The notes under the pieces: generated by a model
Database searches by the model: none
What the model saw: only the letters and a program-made list of their open reading frames with translations
What the model was told of the DNA's origin: nothing
In this document: positions 31,354 through 41,016 of the stretch, piece after piece
Position numbering within the stretch: position 1 is the stretch's first letter
Layout of the letters: each line of letters opens with the position of its first letter
Made by a program: the position numbers and the translations under genes
Assembly: GCF_900115395.1 (NCBI RefSeq)
Contig: NZ_FOWE01000006.1
Location: 1-64,000 of the forward strand
Length of the DNA stretch: 64,000 nt
Origin: Geodermatophilus obscurus
GTDB lineage: Bacteria; Actinomycetota; Actinomycetes; Mycobacteriales; Geodermatophilaceae
Reading direction: 5' to 3'

Positions 31354-31437
31354 GGGACGCCCGGGAGCGGGTTCCTCCGACACGGCGGGTGTGACGGACC
31401 AGTTCCCCTGGTGTCACTCCAGCACCGCGGGGGGCGG

Positions 31438-32580
31438 TCAGCCGAGGGCGCCCCGCTGCGGCAGGACGAAGGTGCCGGTGGGCGGGTCGGCCTCGGCGGG
31501 CAGGAACAGGCGCTGGACGGCGGCCAGGACGGCGGAGGCGATCGTGCCGCGGAGCCTGGCGTCGAGCAGCAGCTGCCGGTCGACCGGGTGGGACAGGTAG
31601 CCGCAGTCGAGCCGGACGGCCGGCATCCGGGTCCAGCGCAGCAGGTCCCAGGTCTTGGGGTGCCCGCCGAGGTCGAGCATGCCGGTGCGGGCGACGACCT
31701 CACGCCGGGCCAGGTCGGCGAACCGCTCACCCACCGTCGACGACGTCCCCGAGCCCGTGCCGAAGTAGTAGCTGGCCACCCCGCGGGCGTGCTCGGAGCC
31801 GTGCGCGTCCATGTGCAGGGAGATGAACAGGTCCGCGCGGGCGTCGTTGGCGAAGCGGGTCCGCTCCTCCGGCGTCGGGTCCTGGTGCCGGCCGCGGGTG
31901 AGGTAGACCGTCGCGCCGGCGGCGCCGAGGCGGCCCTCGATCCGGCTGGCCAGGTCGAGCACCAGGTCGGCCTCGGTGGTCTCGCCGGCGGTGAACCCGG
32001 GGTCGCCGCCGCCGTGGCCGGGGTCGACGACGATCCGCCGGCCGATCAGGTGCGGGCCGCTGTCGACGAAGCTCGCGCTCTGCCGCAGCAGCTGCGGCCG
32101 GCCGCCGGTGACCTTGCGGCCGAGCTGGCGCAGCGCCCGCAGGGTGGAGGGCCCGCAGGTGCCGTCGGAGGTCAGCCCGTAGTCGCGCTGGAAGGCCCGC
32201 AGCCCCGCCTCGGTCTCGCGGCCGAAGATGCCGTCGGCCCGGCCGGCGTCGTAGCCGAGCTCGAGGAGGCGCTCCTGCAGGCCGGTGACGTCGTCACCGC
32301 GCATGGGCCGCTCGGGGTCGTGGTGCAGCAGGCGGTCGCCCAGCGACCAGCGCGCCTCCGACAGCGCCTGGTAGGTCTCCTCGCCGACCCGGCCGTCGAC
32401 CGACAGGCCCCGCACCTGCTGGAAGTGGCGGACGGCCAGCTCGGTGGCCCGGTCGTACTCCCCGGGGCCCTCCTCGCCGGGCGCCAGCAGGCCCAGGCTG
32501 CGCAGCGCGGCCTGCACGTCGGCCACCGCCGGTCCGCGGCTGCCCGGACCCAGCGGCTCCATGCTGCTCTCGCTACCCAT
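31438..32580 (-). CDS. cwlM: CwlM-like peptidoglycan-binding amidase-fold protein
   Basis: The 380-residue protein from ATG 32580 has two PG_binding_1 modules (GSRGPAVADVQAALRSLGLL and GDDVTGLQERLLELGYDAGR, each ending in an FQ.. or RAFQRDYGL helix) and a C-terminal Amidase_3 domain. That domain keeps the zinc ligands His and Glu (VVDPGHGGGDPG, AGETTEADLVL) and the second His (LFISLHMDAHG). The position of the catalytic Glu in active enzymes (V.VE.GF.SN) is Asp here (AVRLDCGYLSHP). There is no signal peptide. In mycobacteria CwlM is cytoplasmic, is phosphorylated by PknB and stimulates MurA rather than cleaving wall; the same location next to trxA/trxB (as Rv3915) supports orthology. Control of precursor synthesis with MurJ and the pseudokinase is the likely job. 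Confidence 0.87.
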   Translation of the reverse strand: MGSESSMEPLGPGSRGPAVADVQAALRSLGLLAPGEEGPGEYDRATELAVRHFQQVRGLSVDGRVGEETYQALSEARWSLGDRLLHHDPERPMRGDDVTGLQERLLELGYDAGRADGIFGRETEAGLRAFQRDYGLTSDGTCGPSTLRALRQLGRKVTGGRPQLLRQSASFVDSGPHLIGRRIVVDPGHGGGDPGFTAGETTEADLVLDLASRIEGRLGAAGATVYLTRGRHQDPTPEERTRFANDARADLFISLHMDAHGSEHARGVASYYFGTGSGTSSTVGERFADLARREVVARTGMLDLGGHPKTWDLLRWTRMPAVRLDCGYLSHPVDRQLLLDARLRGTIASAVLAAVQRLFLPAEADPPTGTFVLPQRGALG

Positions 32581-32650
32581 CGTGCTGCCGATTCTCCCGT
32601 GCGCGACGCCATCCGGGCCACCGGGGTCTCGCCCGCGGCCCCGGGAACGG

Positions 32651-32688
32651 CGAGGGCCCGCCCGTCCGGGTGGACTGGCGGGCCCTCG
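32651..32688 (-). terminator. Terminator after trxA
   Basis: CGAGGGCCCGCC (32651-32662) pairs perfectly with GGCGGGCCCTCG (32677-32688) around a 14-base loop. It lies 22 bases beyond the trxA stop and upstream of the cwlM start. Confidence 0.75.
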
Positions 32689-32710
32689 GCAGCGTGTGCG
32701 GTCTACCGGG

Positions 32711-33037
32711 TCACAGGTAGTCGGCGAGGTCGGAGAGGATGGCGCCCTTCGGCTTGGCGCCGATGATGCTCTTGACCGGCTTGCCACCCTGGAAGACGGT
32801 CATCGTCGGGATCGACATGACCTGGTAGTCCCGGGCGATCTGCGGGTTCTCGTCGATGTTGAGCTTGGCGATGGTGAGCTTCTCGCCGTGCTCCTTCGCG
32901 ATCTCCTCTAGCACCGGGGCGACCATCTTGCACGGTCCGCACCACTCCGCCCAGAAGTCGACGAGGACGGGCTTGTCACTGCCCAGCACCTCGTTGGCGA
33001 AGGTCGCGTCGGTCACCGTCACGGTGTTGCCTGCCAT
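32711..33037 (-). CDS. trxA: Thioredoxin
   Basis: The 108-residue protein has the complete thioredoxin fold with active site FWAEWCGPCKMVAPVLEEIA, the cis-Pro loop VMSIPTMTVFQGG and the usual C-terminal helix. It reduces disulfides in cytoplasmic proteins such as ribonucleotide reductase and is itself reduced by TrxB (33154). ATG 33037 follows AGAGGGAG. The trxB-trxA gap is 116 bases, so cotranscription is likely. It is the counterpart of TrxC next to CwlM in M. tuberculosis. Confidence 0.97.
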   Translation of the reverse strand: MAGNTVTVTDATFANEVLGSDKPVLVDFWAEWCGPCKMVAPVLEEIAKEHGEKLTIAKLNIDENPQIARDYQVMSIPTMTVFQGGKPVKSIIGAKPKGAILSDLADYL

Positions 33038-33153
33038 GGTCGTTCTCCCTCTGGTCGGTCGAGGCCGGTCAGGCCTCTGGGGTCAGTAACCCGCGGAGGG
33101 GGTGCGGTATGCCCCCCGGGACGGGCCGGGACGGCCTGCCGCTGGGTCCTCCC

Positions 33154-34164
33154 TCAGCGCTCGCCGAACGTCTCGGCCAGCCAGCGCTCGGCGTCGATCG
33201 CCGCGGCGGCGCCGGTGCCGGCGGAGGTGATGGCCTGCCGGTAGACGTGGTCGACGACGTCACCGCAGGCGAAGACGCCGTCGATGTTGGTGCGCGTGGT
33301 GGGGTGCTCGACCTGGATGTAGCCCTCGTCGTCGAGCTTGAGCTGGCCCACGAAGAGCTCGCTGCGCGGGTCGTGACCGATGGCCACGAACACGCCGGAC
33401 ACCGGCAGCTCCTCGGTCGCGCCGCTGGCGACGTCGGTGAGCCGGACGCCGGAGACGGTCTGCTCGCCCAGGACGTCGGTGATCTGCTTGCCGAGCTGCC
33501 AGCGGATCTTCTCGTTGTCCTGCGCGCGCTTCTGCATGATCTTCGAGGCGCGCAGCTCCTCGCGGCGGTGCACGACCGTGACGCTCTTGGCGAAGCGGGT
33601 GAGGAAGGTGGCCTCCTCCATCGCCGAGTCGCCACCGCCGACGACGACGATGTCCTGGTCGCGGAAGAAGAAGCCGTCACACGTGGCACAGGCGGAGACG
33701 CCGCGGCCGAGCAGGCGCTGCTCGTTGTCCAGGCCCAGGTACCGGTACTTCGAGCCGGTGGCCACGATGACCGCGTGGGCGAGGTGCACCTCGTCGCCGA
33801 CCTTGACCACCTTCGGCGTGGCGGTGAGGTCGACCTCGCTGACGTCGCGCGCGACCAGCTCGGCGCCGAAGCGCTCGGCCTGGGTGCGCATGTCGTCCAT
33901 GAGCTGGGGGCCCTGGATGCCCTCGGCGAAGCCGGGGAAGTTCTCGACCTCGGTGGTGGTCATCAGCGCGCCACCGAACTGGGAGCCCTCGAACACCAGC
34001 GGGTGGAGGTTGGCCCGTGCGGCGTAGATGGCCGCGGTGTACCCGGCCGGGCCGGACCCGATGATGATCAGGTCGCGCACGCCGTCGTGCTCGGCGGGCG
34101 GGATCACCGGCGAGGTGATCTCGGTCGTCGTGGCGGGGCCAGGGGTCGGCTGGGGATCGGTCAC
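33154..34164 (-). CDS. trxB: Thioredoxin reductase
   Basis: It is the NADPH- and FAD-dependent reductase of thioredoxin. From GTG 34164 ([20 protein letters not shown]) the protein has 336 residues. The FAD motif is [20 protein letters not shown], the redox centre is [13 protein letters not shown], the NADPH motif is [20 protein letters not shown], and the C-terminal FAD segment is [19 protein letters not shown]. The N-terminal 25 residues are a poorly conserved extension. It is transcribed in the same direction as trxA and follows the pseudokinase gene after 65 bases. Confidence 0.96.
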   Translation of the reverse strand: MTDPQPTPGPATTTEITSPVIPPAEHDGVRDLIIIGSGPAGYTAAIYAARANLHPLVFEGSQFGGALMTTTEVENFPGFAEGIQGPQLMDDMRTQAERFGAELVARDVSEVDLTATPKVVKVGDEVHLAHAVIVATGSKYRYLGLDNEQRLLGRGVSACATCDGFFFRDQDIVVVGGGDSAMEEATFLTRFAKSVTVVHRREELRASKIMQKRAQDNEKIRWQLGKQITDVLGEQTVSGVRLTDVASGATEELPVSGVFVAIGHDPRSELFVGQLKLDDEGYIQVEHPTTRTNIDGVFACGDVVDHVYRQAITSAGTGAAAAIDAERWLAETFGER

Positions 34165-34229
34165 GTGCGGCACAACGCCGGATCGTAGGGCCGGATTCCC
34201 CGCCGGCCCCCGTCCGAGGGGGGTGTCGG

Positions 34230-35981
34230 TCAGGTCGCGGGGGTGACCGCGACCTCGGCGACGGCGCCGGCGAAGCCGTCCTCGGCCGGCACGAGGGAGG
34301 TCACCCACACCAGCACGTACTGCGCCGTCACCGGCTCCTCGAGGGCCAGGTCGGCGGTGCCGTCGACGGTGCCGGACGCGGCCACGGGGAAGGACTCCAG
34401 GTCGCCGTCGGCGGAGTCGCCGGTGCGGACCTCGACGGTGATGCCCGGGGTGGTCGTCGTGACCGTCACCGCGCCGACCGCCTGCGCCGAGCCGAGGTCC
34501 AGGAGCACCCCCACGCCGGGCTTGAGGTTGCCGAAGTCGGGCGTGCCGCGGTAGGTCAGCGTGCTCCACGCGGTGGCCGGGTCGCCGTCGAAGACGAGAG
34601 GCACCTCGTCGCCGTTCTCCGACTCGCCGTCGCCGAAGGGGTCGAACACCGTCCCCGAGGTGACGGCGAGGGGTGCCGCGGAGTCTCCGGAGGGCTCCGC
34701 GTCGTCCTCGGCCGGGGCGCTGCTGGAGGGTGCCGACGGCGCCGAGCCGGGCACCTCGTCGACGTTGCCCGCCACGGAGAGCACGTTGTTGCCGACCCAC
34801 CAGGCCAGCAGCACGACGACGACGAGCGCGGCCAGGGGCAGTGCGACGACCAGCAGCCGGCGGGAGGGTGAGGACCGCCGGCGCCGGTCGTCCTCGAGGT
34901 CGTCCTCGAGGTCGTCGTCGGTGTCGGTGTCGTCGCCCAGTGCCCCGGCGAAGACCGGGTCGTCGTCGGCAGCGGGGTCCCAGCGGTCCTCGTCGGCGGC
35001 CTCGGGGGGCGCGGTCCGGCCCGACGGCACGGGCGGCAGGACGGCCGGGGAGAGGCGCTGCGGGCGGTCGGCGGGGGCGGCGTCGGCGGGGGCCGCGTCA
35101 GCTGGGGACACCACGGCGGGTGCTGCGTCGGCGGGTGCCGCAGCGGTGACCGGCCCGGCGGTGACCGGCCCCGCGGCGTCGCGGTTCTCGGCGTCGCGGT
35201 TCTGGGCGTCGCGGTTCTGGGCGTCGCGGTGCTCGCGGAGCCGGCGCAGCCAGCCGCTGTCGGTCTCGTCGCGGTCGCGGACCGGCACGGAGGCGTGCCC
35301 GCCCCTGCGCGGCCGCTCGGCGAGCAGGGCGGCCATGGCCGCGGCACTGGCCAGCCGGCCGGTCGGCTCGGGGGAGCGGGCGCGCCGGACCAGGGCGGCC
35401 AGGTCGGGCTCGTGGATGACCCCGCCGGCCCGCCCGCCGGTCAGGCACGCCTCGAGCAGCGCGCCGAGCGCGTCGATGTCGTCCTGGACGCTGCCGGTCG
35501 CGGCGGGGACGGCGCGCAGCCCGACCAGGCCGTTGGGGCGCAGGACGACGGTCTCCGGGCTCAGCCCGCCGACGGCGAGGCCGACCCGGTGCGCCTCGGC
35601 GACGCCCTCGGCGAGCCGGCGCAGCACGGTGCGCGCCTGCCGCTCGTCCATCGGCCCGTCCTCGAGCCGCTCGGCGAGGGTCTGGCCCTCGATCCACTCG
35701 TTGACGACGTAGGCGGCGCCGCCCTCACCGCCGGTGCCCTCGGAGGCGTCGTAGACCATCGCCAGCGCGGGCGTGGCCAGGCCGCCGGCGGTCAGCGCCC
35801 GGGCGATCCAGGTGCGCGCGGGCGGCCCGCCGGGGACGTGCACGCGGATCGCGACGTCGCGGTTGAGGATGCGGTCCTTGGCCCGCCAGCAGTGGATGAC
35901 GCCGGTGTCGGTGTGCTCCTCGGGACCGATCTCGTCGAGGGGCCGGTAGCGGTCGGGGAGCCCGGTGATCGTGGACGTCAC
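34230..35981 (-). CDS. MviN-associated pseudokinase membrane protein (separate from MurJ)
   Basis: The 583-residue protein begins at GTG 35981 ([20 protein letters not shown]). Residues about 8-260 form a Ser/Thr-kinase-like fold without catalytic residues: the beta-3 Lys is Arg ([12 protein letters not shown]), and neither HRD nor DFG is present ([20 protein letters not shown] instead). A repetitive linker ([20 protein letters not shown], then Ala/Pro repeats) and an acidic stretch lead to one membrane helix at about 382-404 ([20 protein letters not shown]). The outer C-terminal domain resembles the discoidin-like domain of mycobacterial MviN. In M. tuberculosis these parts are fused to MurJ in Rv3910, where the phosphorylated pseudokinase recruits FhaA. 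Here they form their own gene 82 bases after murJ. Confidence 0.85.
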   Translation of the reverse strand: MTSTITGLPDRYRPLDEIGPEEHTDTGVIHCWRAKDRILNRDVAIRVHVPGGPPARTWIARALTAGGLATPALAMVYDASEGTGGEGGAAYVVNEWIEGQTLAERLEDGPMDERQARTVLRRLAEGVAEAHRVGLAVGGLSPETVVLRPNGLVGLRAVPAATGSVQDDIDALGALLEACLTGGRAGGVIHEPDLAALVRRARSPEPTGRLASAAAMAALLAERPRRGGHASVPVRDRDETDSGWLRRLREHRDAQNRDAQNRDAENRDAAGPVTAGPVTAAAPADAAPAVVSPADAAPADAAPADRPQRLSPAVLPPVPSGRTAPPEAADEDRWDPAADDDPVFAGALGDDTDTDDDLEDDLEDDRRRRSSPSRRLLVVALPLAALVVVVLLAWWVGNNVLSVAGNVDEVPGSAPSAPSSSAPAEDDAEPSGDSAAPLAVTSGTVFDPFGDGESENGDEVPLVFDGDPATAWSTLTYRGTPDFGNLKPGVGVLLDLGSAQAVGAVTVTTTTPGITVEVRTGDSADGDLESFPVAASGTVDGTADLALEEPVTAQYVLVWVTSLVPAEDGFAGAVAEVAVTPAT

Positions 35982-36063
35982 GGACGCTGCCGACCCCCTG
36001 TGTCTCTCCGGCCGGTGGCGCGCTGCCCCGGACCGGTGCCGCGGAGCGCCGGCCGGAGGGCGC

Positions 36064-38139
36064 TCACCCGCGGCCCAGCCGCGCGCGGACGGCGGCGAGG
36101 GGTTCCCGGAGCTCCGGGACACGGGCGAGCACGAACCCGGTCAGGGCCGTGACACCGACGACCACGGTACCGATCACGAGGGTGCCGAGCGAGCCCCCCG
36201 GTGACGTCCCGAGAGCGTCGTCGGTCACCCCGACCACGAAGTGCCCCACCAGGCCGGCCAGCGCGGCCGCCAGGACCATCCGCAGCACCGGGCCGAGCGT
36301 CTCGCGGGTGCGCAGGCCGCCGAGCGTGCGCTGCAGCGCCACGTGCCCGAGCACCCAGCCGGCGAGGTAGGTGACGCTGGTGACCAGCATCAGCCCGGCG
36401 ACGACGTGCTCGGGCCCCACGACGACGGGGACCAGCAGCAGCAGCGGCACCCGGACGGCGACCATCCCCAGCTGGATCAGGGTGGGCGTGCGGGCGTCCT
36501 TCATGGCGTAGAAGACGCGCAGCTGCAGCAGGGTGACGGCCATCGGCAGCAGCCCGAAGGCACCGAGCGCGAGGGCGGTGCCGATGGCGCGGGCGTCGTC
36601 GAGGCCGGTCTGGCCGCGGGCGAAGGCGACCGTGGCCAGCGCCGGGCCGACGACGGTGAGCGCGGCCGCGACCGGCAGCAGCCCCAGCGCCGAGAGCCGG
36701 GTGCCGAGGGCGAGGTCGGAGACGACGCCGGGCACGTCGTGGCGGGCGGCGGCGCGGCTCATCCGCGGCACGAGGGCGGTGAGCAGGGCGACGCCGATGA
36801 TCCCGTAGGGCATCTGGAACAGCAGGCTGGCGATGGCCAGGGCGCTGGACCCCAGCCCGCCCTCGCGGGTGGCGGCGTTGGCGATCCGGGTGGCCACGAT
36901 GACGCCGACCTGGCTGACGGCGACGTAGCCGATGACCCACACGCCCAGGCCGCCCACCTCGCGCAGGCCGATCGCGCGCAGGTTCCACCGCGGCCGCAGG
37001 GGCACGCCGGCGCGGCGCAGCAGCGGCAGGAGCACCAGCGCCTGCACCGCGATGCCGAGCAGCGTGCCGCCGCCGAGCAGCCACACCTGCTGCGCGGTGA
37101 TGGTCCCCGGCTCGAGGTCGCCGGGCCCGCTCGCCATCACGAACAGCACGCCGGTGGCGATGACGACGACGTTGTTGAGCACCGGCGCCCACGCGGGTGG
37201 GCCGAAGACGCCTCGGGAGTTGAGGATCGCCTGGGCCAGCGCCCCGATGCCGTAGAAGACGATCTCCACCAGCAGGATCCGCGCCAGCCAGTTCGCCAGC
37301 CGGACCTGCTCCGGGTCCCCCTGGATGCCGTAGAGCGCGGTGAGCAGCGGGGCGACGGCCACCGCGACCGCGGTGACCACCACCAGCCCGGCGATCGCCA
37401 CGGTGGACAGCCGCTGCGCGTAGGCCACGCCGCCGTCGCGGTCGCGCTCCTGGGCATGCACGAGCAGCGGCACGATCACCGAGGTCAGGACTCCGCCGAG
37501 CAGCAGCTCGTAGACGATGTTGGGCAGCGTGTTGGCGGTGTTGTAGGCGTCGTTGACCAGGCCCACGCCCAGCGCCGCGGCCAGCACCACCGTGCGCAGC
37601 AGGCCGGTGATCCGGCTGACCAGCGTCGCCACGGCCATCGTGCCCGCCGCGCGCAGGATGCCGCGGCTGGCGCCGGGGGCGCCCTCGCGCTCGCGGGCCT
37701 GCTCCTCGGTCTCGCCCTCCGGCGCCTGCGGCACCGGGGGCAGCACCAGGATCGGGATGACCTGGGTCTCGTCGGCCGGCAGGAACCGGTGGCGCACCGG
37801 CGGCGGGACGGGCGGCAGCGGCCGGGGTGAGCGCCGCACCGCCGCGGGCGGGGGCACCGGCGGGGGCACCGGCGGGGACGCGGCGGGCGGCACCGGCGGC
37901 GGTCCGGCGGCGCGGTCGGCCGCCGCCTCCGGGCGGGGTCGCGCCGGCGGCGGCACCGGGGGCACGGGGCGACGGGCCGGCCGGGACGGCAGCCGGGAGT
38001 CCGGCGGCGGTGCGACCGGGTAGGGCGGCGGGGGCAGCGGGCGCTCGCGGGCGCGGTCCCGTCCGCCGGGCGACGGCGGGACCGGCGGCAGCGGCCGCTG
38101 GGCGGGCGCGTCCTCGTCGCTGCGCGGGCCGCCGGTCAC
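36064..38139 (-). CDS. murJ: Lipid II flippase MurJ
   Basis: MurJ moves lipid II across the membrane for wall synthesis. The 691-residue protein starts at GTG 38139, overlapping the stop of the DUF6049 gene. About 155 N-terminal residues are Pro-rich and presumably cytoplasmic (PVPPVPPPARPRPEAA and similar). The MOP-superfamily core follows with about 14 helices: TMAVATLVSRITGLLRTVVL with the conserved Arg residues, DAYNTANTLPNIVYELLLGG, and QGDPEQVRLANWLARILLVE. It ends after VGVTALTGFVLARVPELREP without the pseudokinase found in mycobacterial MviN, which is encoded next door. Confidence 0.94.
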   Translation of the reverse strand: MTGGPRSDEDAPAQRPLPPVPPSPGGRDRARERPLPPPPYPVAPPPDSRLPSRPARRPVPPVPPPARPRPEAAADRAAGPPPVPPAASPPVPPPVPPPAAVRRSPRPLPPVPPPVRHRFLPADETQVIPILVLPPVPQAPEGETEEQAREREGAPGASRGILRAAGTMAVATLVSRITGLLRTVVLAAALGVGLVNDAYNTANTLPNIVYELLLGGVLTSVIVPLLVHAQERDRDGGVAYAQRLSTVAIAGLVVVTAVAVAVAPLLTALYGIQGDPEQVRLANWLARILLVEIVFYGIGALAQAILNSRGVFGPPAWAPVLNNVVVIATGVLFVMASGPGDLEPGTITAQQVWLLGGGTLLGIAVQALVLLPLLRRAGVPLRPRWNLRAIGLREVGGLGVWVIGYVAVSQVGVIVATRIANAATREGGLGSSALAIASLLFQMPYGIIGVALLTALVPRMSRAAARHDVPGVVSDLALGTRLSALGLLPVAAALTVVGPALATVAFARGQTGLDDARAIGTALALGAFGLLPMAVTLLQLRVFYAMKDARTPTLIQLGMVAVRVPLLLLVPVVVGPEHVVAGLMLVTSVTYLAGWVLGHVALQRTLGGLRTRETLGPVLRMVLAAALAGLVGHFVVGVTDDALGTSPGGSLGTLVIGTVVVGVTALTGFVLARVPELREPLAAVRARLGRG

Positions 38140-40505
38140 ACCGGGCTCCGGCTGGGCGGGAACGCGGGACCGGCGGCCGGCGTGACGTCCTCCTCGGCAC
38201 GGCCTCGGCGTCGCAGGAAGAGCACCCCGCGGCGGAGGAACAGCAGGCCGAGCAGGACGGCGGCGCCGATGGTGATCGACAGCGAGATGGTCCCGTAGGC
38301 GGTGCTGCGCACCTGGATGGCGACGTCGTCGCCGAGCGGCCCGCCGTTCGGGGTGGTGAGGCCCGCGGTGACGGCGAACCGTCCCGACTGGCGGAGCTCG
38401 GTGGGGACCTCCAGCGTCGTGCGCTGCCCCGGGGCGAGCTCCTGGGGCCCGAGGTCGCCGATGGTCAGGCCGACGTTGTCACGGGTGCGGACGTCGAGCA
38501 GGACCCGGACGGCGAAGGGCAGGTCGTTCTGCACGGTGAGCACCAGCGGGGAGTCGTCGGAGGCGAGGCTGTAGGTGCCGTCGGCCGGCGCCAGCAGGGT
38601 GACGCGCTGGCGCAGCCCGGCGAGGGTGGCCCGCAGGTCGGTCGCCACCTGGACGAAGGCGGCCGGCTCGTCGCGCCAGGCCACCGAGGCGGCGCGGGAG
38701 ACGGCGGCGTCGTAGGGGGCCAGCACGGTGGCGGGGTCGGCGGTGACGGCGCCGGCGAGGTCGTCGCGCACGCCGGCGGCCCCGGCGATGTCGGCCAGGC
38801 CGGCGGGGTCGAGCGGGGCGGCGTCGGCGGGCTGCACCAGGGTGCCGGCGTCGATGGCCGGGCCGGCCGCGAGGTCGGCGAGCGAGGCCGCGCGCAGGCC
38901 CGGCACCGCGGTCTGCCCGATCATCGCCGCGACGGTGCCGGGGTCGGGGTCGACGTCCCGCGGCGGGGCGACGAGCACCGACTGGCCCGCCGGGTCGGTC
39001 GCCGGCTGCTGGGACAGCAGGACGAGCTCGGCGAGGTAGCGCTGCTCGGCCACCCGTGGGCCGCCGGAGGCGCTCGCCGCGGAGCCGACGAGGCCGGACA
39101 GCCCGCTGTCGGCGACGAGCGCGTCGACCGGCCCGTCCTGGCCGGGCACGGTGGTGCGGGCGGCCGCGCCGCCGCCGGCGACGCCGAGCGCCCGCTCGCC
39201 GGCGGTGAGCGCACTGGAGGCGACGACGACGCGGTCGACGCCGCCGGCGCGCAGCGTGCCGAGGGTGTCGGGCCGCACGGAGCCACCGGCGGCCCAGGCG
39301 AGGTCGGTGCGCGGGGCGACGCCGAGCGCGTCCCGCAGCAGCGCCGCACCCGCCGGCCCGGGGGACTCCGCCCCGGCCGCGCCAGGAGCGGAGCCGGTGC
39401 CCTCCCCCGTGTCGTCGGTGCTCTCGTCGGTGGTCCCGGCCGCGCCCGGCAGGCTCCGCAGGACCGCGGCGGGCAGCCCGGCGGCCTGCAGGGCGTCGGC
39501 GTCGACGTCGCCGTAGGGCAGGGCCACGACCGGGTGGTCGGCGGCCACGGCGCGCAGCCGCGTCAGCCACGCCGCGGCGGCCTCGGTGCCGGCGCCGGCG
39601 CCGTCCGCGCCCGCGACGGCGTAGGGGCCGTCGGCCATGAGCGAGAGCTCCTCGACCAGCGCCGGGTCGACCGCGACGGTGACCGGTGCGGCCGGGGCCT
39701 CGATGGGCGCGCCCGGCGCCACGACCGTGGGCACCTGCTCGAGGACGGCCAGCGCGCGGTCGAGCCGGCCGCCGTCGGACACCAGGTCGGCGAGGCCGTC
39801 GTCGACGAACTCGCCGGAGGCGTCGCGGTGGGTGCGCTCGGCCAGGGGCCACAGCCAGGCCACCGAGGTCGCAGCGGCGGGCGCGGCGGTCTGCTGGACC
39901 ACCGACGTGCTCACCTCGGCGACCCGCCGCGCCGTGCCGTCGGCCCCGGTGCCGTTGACGATGAGCAGGACGGGGTAGACGCCGTCGCGGTCCAGCCGCA
40001 GGTCGGCCGTGGTGACGGAGTAGGTGAAGTCCACCCGCGCGCCCGGCCCGAGCGGACCGGGCAGCGGCACGAAGGGCATGGTCGCCGCCGACATCGGGTC
40101 GGGGTCGGCGTCGTTGCCGATGAGCTCCGCGCGGGTGGTGAGGACCTCGCCGCGCTGTAGGCGGACGCCGAGGTCGGTCAGGGTCTCCGCGCCGGTGTTG
40201 GTCAGCGTGCCGCTCAGCGTCACCGTGCCGCCCGGGGCGACGGTGCGGGGGTCGAGTCGGGTGAGCTCCACGACCACCGGGCGCTCCGGGTCGGGGGCCG
40301 GGGTGGGTGCGGGTGCGGGTGCCGGTGCGGACGGTGCGGCGGCGGCCGGCGGCGCGGTCCCGGCGAGCGCCGGCCCGGCCAGCAGCGGGAGGGTCAGCAG
40401 CGCCGTCGTCAGGACTCGGCGGGCACAGGCGCCGGGCCGCGTCCCGCCGGCCCCGGCTCCGGGGGTGCTGTGCCTGGGACGGAGCGGGCGCGCGGGGTCA
40501 CGCAC
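38136..40505 (-). CDS. DUF6049 family secreted or membrane-anchored protein
   Basis: The 789-residue protein has a signal sequence (residues about 29-57, [20 protein letters not shown] followed by Ala-rich sequence), a large extracellular part and a C-terminal membrane helix ([17 protein letters not shown]) with a basic cytoplasmic end. The first extracellular region looks like an Ig-like fold ([20 protein letters not shown]), and a similar beta region recurs before the membrane ([20 protein letters not shown]). It corresponds to Rv3909, which lies between mutT4 and mviN in mycobacteria, so a role in wall synthesis at the outer membrane face is plausible but undefined. The start GTG 40505 overlaps the NUDIX stop by eight bases; the end overlaps murJ. 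Confidence 0.85.
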   Translation of the reverse strand: MRDPARPLRPRHSTPGAGAGGTRPGACARRVLTTALLTLPLLAGPALAGTAPPAAAAPSAPAPAPAPTPAPDPERPVVVELTRLDPRTVAPGGTVTLSGTLTNTGAETLTDLGVRLQRGEVLTTRAELIGNDADPDPMSAATMPFVPLPGPLGPGARVDFTYSVTTADLRLDRDGVYPVLLIVNGTGADGTARRVAEVSTSVVQQTAAPAAATSVAWLWPLAERTHRDASGEFVDDGLADLVSDGGRLDRALAVLEQVPTVVAPGAPIEAPAAPVTVAVDPALVEELSLMADGPYAVAGADGAGAGTEAAAAWLTRLRAVAADHPVVALPYGDVDADALQAAGLPAAVLRSLPGAAGTTDESTDDTGEGTGSAPGAAGAESPGPAGAALLRDALGVAPRTDLAWAAGGSVRPDTLGTLRAGGVDRVVVASSALTAGERALGVAGGGAAARTTVPGQDGPVDALVADSGLSGLVGSAASASGGPRVAEQRYLAELVLLSQQPATDPAGQSVLVAPPRDVDPDPGTVAAMIGQTAVPGLRAASLADLAAGPAIDAGTLVQPADAAPLDPAGLADIAGAAGVRDDLAGAVTADPATVLAPYDAAVSRAASVAWRDEPAAFVQVATDLRATLAGLRQRVTLLAPADGTYSLASDDSPLVLTVQNDLPFAVRVLLDVRTRDNVGLTIGDLGPQELAPGQRTTLEVPTELRQSGRFAVTAGLTTPNGGPLGDDVAIQVRSTAYGTISLSITIGAAVLLGLLFLRRGVLFLRRRGRAEEDVTPAAGPAFPPSRSPV

Positions 40506-40974
40506 TGTCGGCGAGCAGCGCCGGCGCGCGCTCGACCAGCGCCCGCTCGTCGGCGTAGGCCAGCCGGGCGCTCAGCTCGTCGAGGGGGACCCAGGCGACC
40601 TCGGTCACCTCGACGTCGGCGTCGGAGAGGGCGCCGCCGATGGCGCGCAGCAGGAAGTGGTGCACCGTCTTGTGGATGCGGCGCCCCTCGGCGACGAACC
40701 AGAAGTCGATGATGCCGAGCGGGGCGAGGACCTCGCCGATGATGCCGGTCTCCTCGGCCACCTCCCGGACGGCGGTGTCCTCCGGGGTCTCGCCCTCCTC
40801 GATGTGCCCCTTGGGCAGGGACCACAGCAGCCGGCCGCGGCGGTCGGTGCGGCCGATCAGCGCGGCGCGGGGTCCGGTGACGCCGTCGTCGGCGACCACC
40901 AGACCCCCGGCGGAGGTCTCGTCGACCCGGCGGAGACGGCGGCCGGGGCGCCCGCGTGCACCGGTCCCTCCCAT
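40498..40974 (-). CDS. MutT4-like NUDIX hydrolase
   Basis: The 158-residue protein contains a complete NUDIX box ([20 protein letters not shown] followed by TG) at about residues 56-78, with the catalytic REVAEE. The N-terminal 16 residues are basic ([12 protein letters not shown]). It hydrolyses a nucleoside diphosphate linked to another group; by position (next to cca, before the DUF6049 gene and murJ) it is the counterpart of MutT4, Rv3908. It heads the minus-strand unit NUDIX-DUF6049-murJ-pseudokinase. It diverges from cca across only 42 bases, so the promoters overlap. Confidence 0.9.
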   Translation of the reverse strand: MGGTGARGRPGRRLRRVDETSAGGLVVADDGVTGPRAALIGRTDRRGRLLWSLPKGHIEEGETPEDTAVREVAEETGIIGEVLAPLGIIDFWFVAEGRRIHKTVHHFLLRAIGGALSDADVEVTEVAWVPLDELSARLAYADERALVERAPALLADSA

Positions 40975-41002
40975 GCGAGGAGGGTAGCGCGAGACGTCGC
41001 AC

Positions 41003-41008
41003 TACCCT
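41003..41008 (+). promoter_or_regulatory. -10 box of a leaderless cca promoter
   Basis: TACCCT lies eight bases upstream of GTG 41017, and no ribosome binding site is present, which suggests a leaderless mRNA. Confidence 0.5.
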
Positions 41009-41016
41009 GGCTCGTC

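Noticed and set aside
34777..35149. Arg/Pro-rich plus-strand frames over the pseudokinase gene
   Set aside because: They are antisense to its low-complexity linker and membrane region and have no independent support.
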